Assembly (NCBI RefSeq): GCF_036417845.1
Contig: NC_089982.1
Coordinates: 44,665,684 to 44,729,683 of the forward strand
DNA: 64,000 bases
Source: Apteryx mantelli
Lineage: Eukaryota; Chordata; Aves; Apterygiformes; Apterygidae
Direction of reading: 5' to 3'
The position numbers and the translations under genes were made by a program. The notes under the pieces were generated by a model. It did not search any database and had not been told where the DNA came from. It worked only from the letters and a program-made list of their open reading frames with translations. The number at the start of each line of letters is the position of its first letter. The stretch's first letter is position 1. Below are positions 58,381 through 64,000 of the stretch, piece by piece.

Positions 58381-61143
58381 TATAAAAGCTAAGATTCAGC
58401 TCCTATTCCAGCTGACAAAAGGATGTTGTTCATGGATGTTGGCATCATGGGTTCAGTCGAGCCCTGAAATAATAAAAAAAAAAATCAAAGTCAGAGTTAG
58501 CCTTATTTGGATTCTGGTCACTAAAAGTGATTCTATTTAATGGTTACATGCATGAATCCATGGTTAAGGAGTTGTTAGAACTGTACTTGGTCATGTCCAT
58601 TAGAATATTAAACCTGTATTAAGCTGTATTTATGGGTTTTATTCTGACCTATTGTATATGAAGAGGCCTTTATTGGGCTGTCATTTCTTCACTTCAGAAT
58701 AGTCAGATATCTTATGACATAAATGTGCAAGTGTGGTAGAGATGATTGAGTGGGCTATTCCTGCATTCCAGATTTACTGAGTCTTTAAGATTTCCCTGCT
58801 GTCAGACCCTTGAATATGATTGTGGCTAGATAACATTTTGGTTTCTGTGGCTTTTGGAGAAATCTAACTTTCAGTTATTCTGCACAACTTTCGTATCTAT
58901 CCTCTGCCTCCTTCTCAATATGTGTATAATATTTTTTGTCTTCATACTACTGTATCAGGAAGTTCATGACTCACATCCCATTGCAGCTCAGTTTAATGTC
59001 AATGTTATGAATATATTTCACAGTAAGCCTGCCTTGCACATCTTTGGCACAATATTTATTATTCAGCTCTTGCTGGAATCAATGGAAAGATTCCCATTAG
59101 GCTGCAAAGACACTTGGAGCTGACCTGAGTTTTCCTTTAGTGGGCCTGACTACTGAGCAAATTAAAGTTATTTGTAAACTGGTAGCCATCTCTTTTATAA
59201 CTTTAATCTAACCTGTACGGGTGACAAAAATGGAGGTTTCAGCATTCTTTGTTGGCTAGAGTACATACCAAGGCCTCTGGAGATACTCTGGTGGTTAGCC
59301 CACATGAAAGCCTATATTACTATAGCTTTACTGCTGCTGGCTTGGTGATATCTAGCACTATTAGTACATCTGTGTTTAGCTATCTGGTAACACTCTTCAG
59401 AGGTTTGTGTTAGAGGAGCAAAGTAGTACAAAATGTTTTTCTGCAAGTCTAAATTTTGTGTCTTTATTGATATTCTCGCAACTCTGAAGTCACTTATTGC
59501 TAAATACCCTTCTGCACCATCAGTAATTCCATAACTAGCAATGAGAAAATGTTTTTCCCATCATTTTCCCTAGTTTTTTCCTGGCCAATGACCCAAGTAC
59601 AGCATTAACATTTTCAGAACTGATTGAACATCTTACCTGCTGCAGCTGGCTGGCTTTACAGAGCATGGTAAACTGGTTTGAAGGAAAGAGTGGGTAATAA
59701 AGTGATCCTCTAGAGAAGAGGAGAAAAAAAACATGGGAGGAGCTGTGCATGAGGCTTGGTTAACTGGACTATGCAAAGAAAAGTTTTAGCTTTTTTTTTT
59801 TTTTAAATACTTCTACAGCATGTCAGTCTTGATCTGAACGTTACATTGACTACACAGTGCAAAATAATGGATTTTTAATTTTCATTGCAAATAAATCAAA
59901 GGGACCTAAGGATCTGCTTAAATATTTTGCTTAATCCAGATGTATAAAATAGTAAGTTACTTTTCAGGTTGGTGCTCCTGTGTTGGTACCTTCAAATTAG
60001 GAATTGTCTAGGGCAGTGGGAGATGTAAACCATGTAAAACGGTAATTCAACTGTAGAAGTTGATAAGAAATTCTCATGTTTAACTAAACACAATTTTGAT
60101 TCAGCCCAATAGGAAGATTTGAGAGAAAAATTTCCATTGAGGCACTGTTGCACCCTCATTTCAGTTTATCTTCTTGAGACTGTTTCACACAAACAATGCC
60201 ATACTTACATTCTGGTAATTAAGCACATCTTTTCAGTGTTCTCAGACAGTCGTGCTTAAGTTTAACAAACAGTAGAATGTCATGCAAGCCACCCATGTAC
60301 AGAGCTGCCAACACAGCATGAAATGGATGTTGCTTAGGGAGGAAATTTGAAATAAGGTTTAGCATACTCAAATCGAACCTGCCGTCCTCTACTCAGAGAC
60401 ATAATGATACTGCCATTGAGAGTATTATCTGTATTGCAGCTAGGTCTATATATCCCAACTGGGGGTTGTACCATTTTGGTAGGCACACATAGTCAGGTTG
60501 GCAAAAAATGTTTCTTTGTTCAGCATCTCCACTGGAGGTCAGATACATGTCCATGTATTAACTTAGCAGCTGTATCTGTGCCAGCCGTGCTTCACAGTGT
60601 TGCCATGGTGTACATATAGAATCAGGTCCTGTATTTCTTCCCTTTTGCATTGTTAGGACACTTGGGGGGGGGGTAGTAGGAAATGCGGTGATGAAATCTT
60701 GCAAAGCAATCACAAAGAGAATGTGAGAGGATGCACTCTGACATCCTCTGCTGTTACATGGTCCCTGGATACTGCAGGAGTTCAAAGGAGTAGGGCAGCA
60801 GACTTGTCTACTCTTTCGGGGAGGATGCTAAAGATATTTAATAATGCAGGAGGCAGAAAGTTAGATTGCATCATGCATTTTCAAAACTGGATGTTTAATA
60901 ACTGTATGTTCCTCACCACATTTGTATCCCTGTCTTTCTTCCTTTTTGGAAAATTCACCTGAGCAGCACAGGACAGCTGAAGGTTACCATTTCATTTTGT
61001 AATTAAAAAAAAAAAAAAAAAGAACTTTTTGCATCAGATGTGAGTGCTTCATCTGTTCTTATCAAGTTTTACTGTCTGAGCTGACTGTTCCAGACGATCC
61101 TCCTAACTAACAGAATACAGTCAGTTGGTCAGAATGTTTCCAG

Positions 61144-63795
61144 AGAATCACAGAATAGTTGAAGGAACCAGAACAGCTGAATAGCTGGAAGGGACCTCTA
61201 GAGATCATCTAGTCCAAACCCCTGCTCAAAGCAGGGTGACTAGAGCAGTTTCCTCAGGACTGTCCAGTCAGGTTTTGAATATCTCCAAAGATGGAAACTC
61301 CACAACCTCTCTGGGCAACCTGTTCCAGTGCTTGACCATCCTCGCCCTAAAAAAGCTTTTTATTGTATTTTAATGGAATTTCTTGTAGTTCAGTTTGTGC
61401 CTATTGCTTCTTGTCTATTCACTGTATACCACTGAAAAGAGTCTGGCCTAATCTTTACAGACTCCCATCAGGTATTTATACACATTGATATGATTCCGCC
61501 TGAGCCTTTCCCTTCTTCAGGCTAAACAGTCCCAGCTCTCTCAGCCTCTTCCTCTGTAAAAGACACTCCAGTCCCTTGTTCCAGTATGGCCATGACTTTC
61601 ATGTATTGAGGAGCCCAGAACTGGACACAGTGCTCTAGAGCAAGTCTCACTGCTGTTGAGTAGGGGGGGGAATAATCACCGTGACCTGCTGGTAATGCTC
61701 TTCCTAATGCAGCCCAGGATACTATTGACCTTCTTTTCCATCAGGGCACATTGCTGGTTCATGTTCAATGTGATGTCCCCCAGGACCCCCAGGTCCTTTT
61801 CTGCAAAGCTGTTTTCTAGACAGTCAGCACCCAGGCTGTACTGACTGATGCATGGGGTTTTTCCTCCCCAGGTGCGGGACTTTGCACTTCCCATTGCTGA
61901 ACTTCATGAGGTTCCTCTCTGCCCATTCCTCCAGCCTCTCAAGGTCCCTCTGAATGGCAGCGCTACCATCTGGCATATCAACCACCTCTTCCAGTTTTGT
62001 ATCATCTGCAAACTTGCTGAGGGTGCACTCTTTTCCATCATCTAGGTTATCAATGAAGATGTTAAGCAGTACTGGACCCAGTATCAACCCCTGGGGCACA
62101 CTGCTGCTGCAGGGGCCTACAAGCTGAACCTCATTCCACTGATCACAAGTCTTTGAGCCCAGCAGTTCAGCCAGTTTTCAGTCCTCCTCCCTGTCCATTT
62201 ATCTATTCTGTACTTCATCAGTTGGTCAATGAGGATGTTATGGGAGATACATCAAAAACCTTACTAAAGTCGAGATAAACAACATCCACTGCTCTCCCCA
62301 CATCCACCAAGCTAGTCATCTCATTGTGGAAGGCTAGCAGATTGGTCAGACATGATTTTCCCTTCATACATCATTCATCCTGACTACTCTAAATCACCTT
62401 CTTGTCCTTTGTATGTTTGGAAATGGTTTCCTGGATTATTTGCTCCATCACCCTCCCAGGGACTGAGGTGAAGATGACCATCCTGTGGTTCCCTAAATTC
62501 TACTTCCTGGCCTTCCTGAAGATAGGAGTGACATTTACTTTCTTCCAGTCCTCCCAGTCCCCATGACCTTTCAAAGATAATCGAGAGTGGCCTTGCAATG
62601 ACATCAGCCAGCTCCCTCAGCACTCATGGGTGCATCCCATAAGGACTAATGGACTTCTGTATGTCCAATTTGTTTAAATATTCCCTAAGCTGATCCTCCT
62701 CCATTAAGGGTAAGTCCAGCTTGCCCTGGGTTTCTTACTGGTGTCAAGGACCTGGAAATGCTGAAGGCTGATCTTATGAGTAAAGATTGAGGTGAAAAAG
62801 GCATTCAGTACCTCAGCTGCCTTCTCCTTTGTGACCAGGTTCCCATTCCCATTCAACAGTGGGCCCACACTTTCCCTTGTCTTCCTTTTGCCACTGACGT
62901 ACCTGTAGAAACCTTTCTTTTTGCCCTTCACGTCCCTCACCAGATTCAACTCCAGGTGGCCTTTGGCTTTCCTAACCTCATCTCAGCATGCTCAGACAAT
63001 GTGTCTATATTCCTCCCAGGTCACTTCTGCTGGATTCCTCCTCCTATACACTTCCTATTTATGTCTGAGTTTTGTCAGGCCCTCCTCGTTCATCCATGCA
63101 GGCCTCCTGCCACCTTTGCTTGTGCTTGTTGGGATGGACCATTCTGGAGCTCAAAGGAGGCCATTCTTCAATATCAGCCAGCAATCCTGGACCCCTCTTC
63201 TCTCCAGGACAGTCTCCCATAGGATTTTTCCAAGCAGATACCTGAATAAGCCGAAGTCTGCTCTCCGAAAGTCCAGGACTCTGATCCTACTTTTTGCTTT
63301 TTTCCCTTCTCTCAGTCCTGAACTCCACCATCTCATGGTCACTGCAGCCAAGGTTGACCCCACATCCTCTTCTAGTTCTTCCTTGCTTTTAAGTATGCGG
63401 TCCAGCCAAGTGCATCCCCTCATGGGCTCCCTGATCACTTGTGTCAGGAAGTTGTCATCATTGCACCCTAAAAACCTCCTGGATTGCTTGTGCCCTGTTG
63501 TTTTCCCTCCAGCAGATATTGGGGTGGCTAAAGTTCCCCATGAGGACCAGGGCCTGTGTACATGAGACTTCTTCCAGTTGTCTGAAAAAGGCCTCATCTA
63601 CTTCTTCCTAGTCAGGCAGTCTGTAGCAGATACCCGCCACAATGTCATCCACATTTGTCTCTTCTCTAATCCTAACCCATAAGATCTCAACTAGCTCATC
63701 ATTCATCCTAAGGCAGATGTCCATGTATTCCCACTGCTCTCTCACATAAAGGGCAACTCTCCCTCCTCACATTCCTGGCACGTCCTTCCTAAAGT
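61144..63795 (-). mobile_element. Older, truncated CR1 retrotransposon (ORF2 region)
   Basis: The 3' end on the plus strand is gaatcacagaatagttga, followed by CR1 3' sequence containing an extra ~22-nt stretch. It extends through ORF2 in the minus sense. Broken frames include 61894-61676, 62099-61824 (with an intact FADDTKL motif), 62623-62384, 62949-62704 and 63597-63151 (endonuclease region). Many frameshifts and stops. Similarity to the 39.7-kb copy fades at about 63795. What follows is pyrimidine-rich and may be more of the element, running off the window. Confidence 0.88.
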
Positions 63796-64000
63796 TCTTC
63801 CTGTCTTTCCCCACTTTGTTTTAACCCATCTCAATTCTGTTTTATTCCTGTCATTTGTAATTTTCCCTGCCTTGAGCTCTTTTTCCTGTTTACAGATTCC
63901 TCCCCAAGCCCACTATTATTTTTCCCCATATTCCCTTGTCCCCGTTCTCAAGTGTCTCCCTCTTTACTTTCCTTTGTCCTCCTTTCCTCTTTCACCACTT
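63796..64000. other. Pyrimidine-rich sequence at the window edge
   Basis: Strongly C/T-biased plus strand (ttcttcctgtctttccccac and similar) directly after the CR1 homology ends. It could be the 5' part of a different CR1 subfamily or simple polypyrimidine DNA. Confidence 0.3.

Noticed and set aside
61003..61021. A run as the tail of a processed pseudogene
   Set aside because: No recognisable coding body upstream; the neighbouring frame at 60699-60962 shows no known protein.
62921..63565. 214-codon plus-strand open frame
   Set aside because: Antisense to the endonuclease region of the older CR1; no independent protein features.
29700..64000. MFAP3L, the next gene in human order
   Set aside because: Its long cytoplasmic-tail exon and Ig-domain exon should give recognisable minus-strand frames; none is present, so the gene must lie beyond the window.

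Overview
The window is vertebrate nuclear DNA, almost certainly from a bird. It has an AT-rich background, GT-AG introns, CpG-island promoters and several CR1 non-LTR retrotransposons ending in the (ATTCTGTG)n-type tail typical of avian and other reptilian genomes. The two protein-coding genes, CLCN3 (+) and HPF1 (-), are convergent neighbours, as I recall from human 4q33. Nothing in the sequence identifies the species.

Left third (1-20.9 kb): the 3' part of CLCN3, the endosomal 2Cl-/H+ exchanger ClC-3. Nine coding exons can be placed to the base. They encode the last ~616 residues of the ClC-3A form or ~664 residues of the ClC-3B form; the first ~200 residues lie left of the window. A 76-nt optional exon (14698-14773) switches the reading frame of the final exon, so one piece of DNA encodes two unrelated C-termini: the end of CBS2 in ClC-3A, and a PDZ-ligand tail ending NSTTL in ClC-3B. 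A long 3' UTR follows. Just past it are two small unassigned exon-like pieces with a continuous lysine-rich reading frame, then a small CpG island with NRF1-type palindromes.

Middle (21.2-29.7 kb): a complete HPF1 gene on the minus strand. It has eight coding exons and a 347-codon open frame with every junction in phase. HPF1 is the histone PARylation factor that completes the PARP1/2 active site for serine ADP-ribosylation. Its CpG-island promoter lies at about 28.9-29.7 kb and carries a Z-DNA-capable (CG)n tract just upstream of the start codon.

Right half (29.7-64 kb): no recognised host gene. It holds a near full-length CR1 LINE (about 39.7-43.9 kb, minus) with an intact ORF1 and a nearly open ORF2. 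ORF2 is inactivated by a small frameshift and by Asp-to-Asn changes at both conserved reverse-transcriptase aspartate motifs. There is also an older broken CR1 (61.1-63.8 kb), a very old CR1/L3-like element (55.1-56.0 kb), a CR1 tail (56.5 kb), a GC-rich dispersed-repeat-like block with an internal 88-bp tandem duplication (57.8-58.4 kb), microsatellites and an 18-bp-arm inverted repeat. At 46.2-47.7 kb on the plus strand there is a cluster of exon-like segments, including a signal-peptide-like start and a single-pass transmembrane segment. They may be a decayed or unrecognised gene, or chance. They and the 20.7-20.9 kb exon pair are the main unexplained items.
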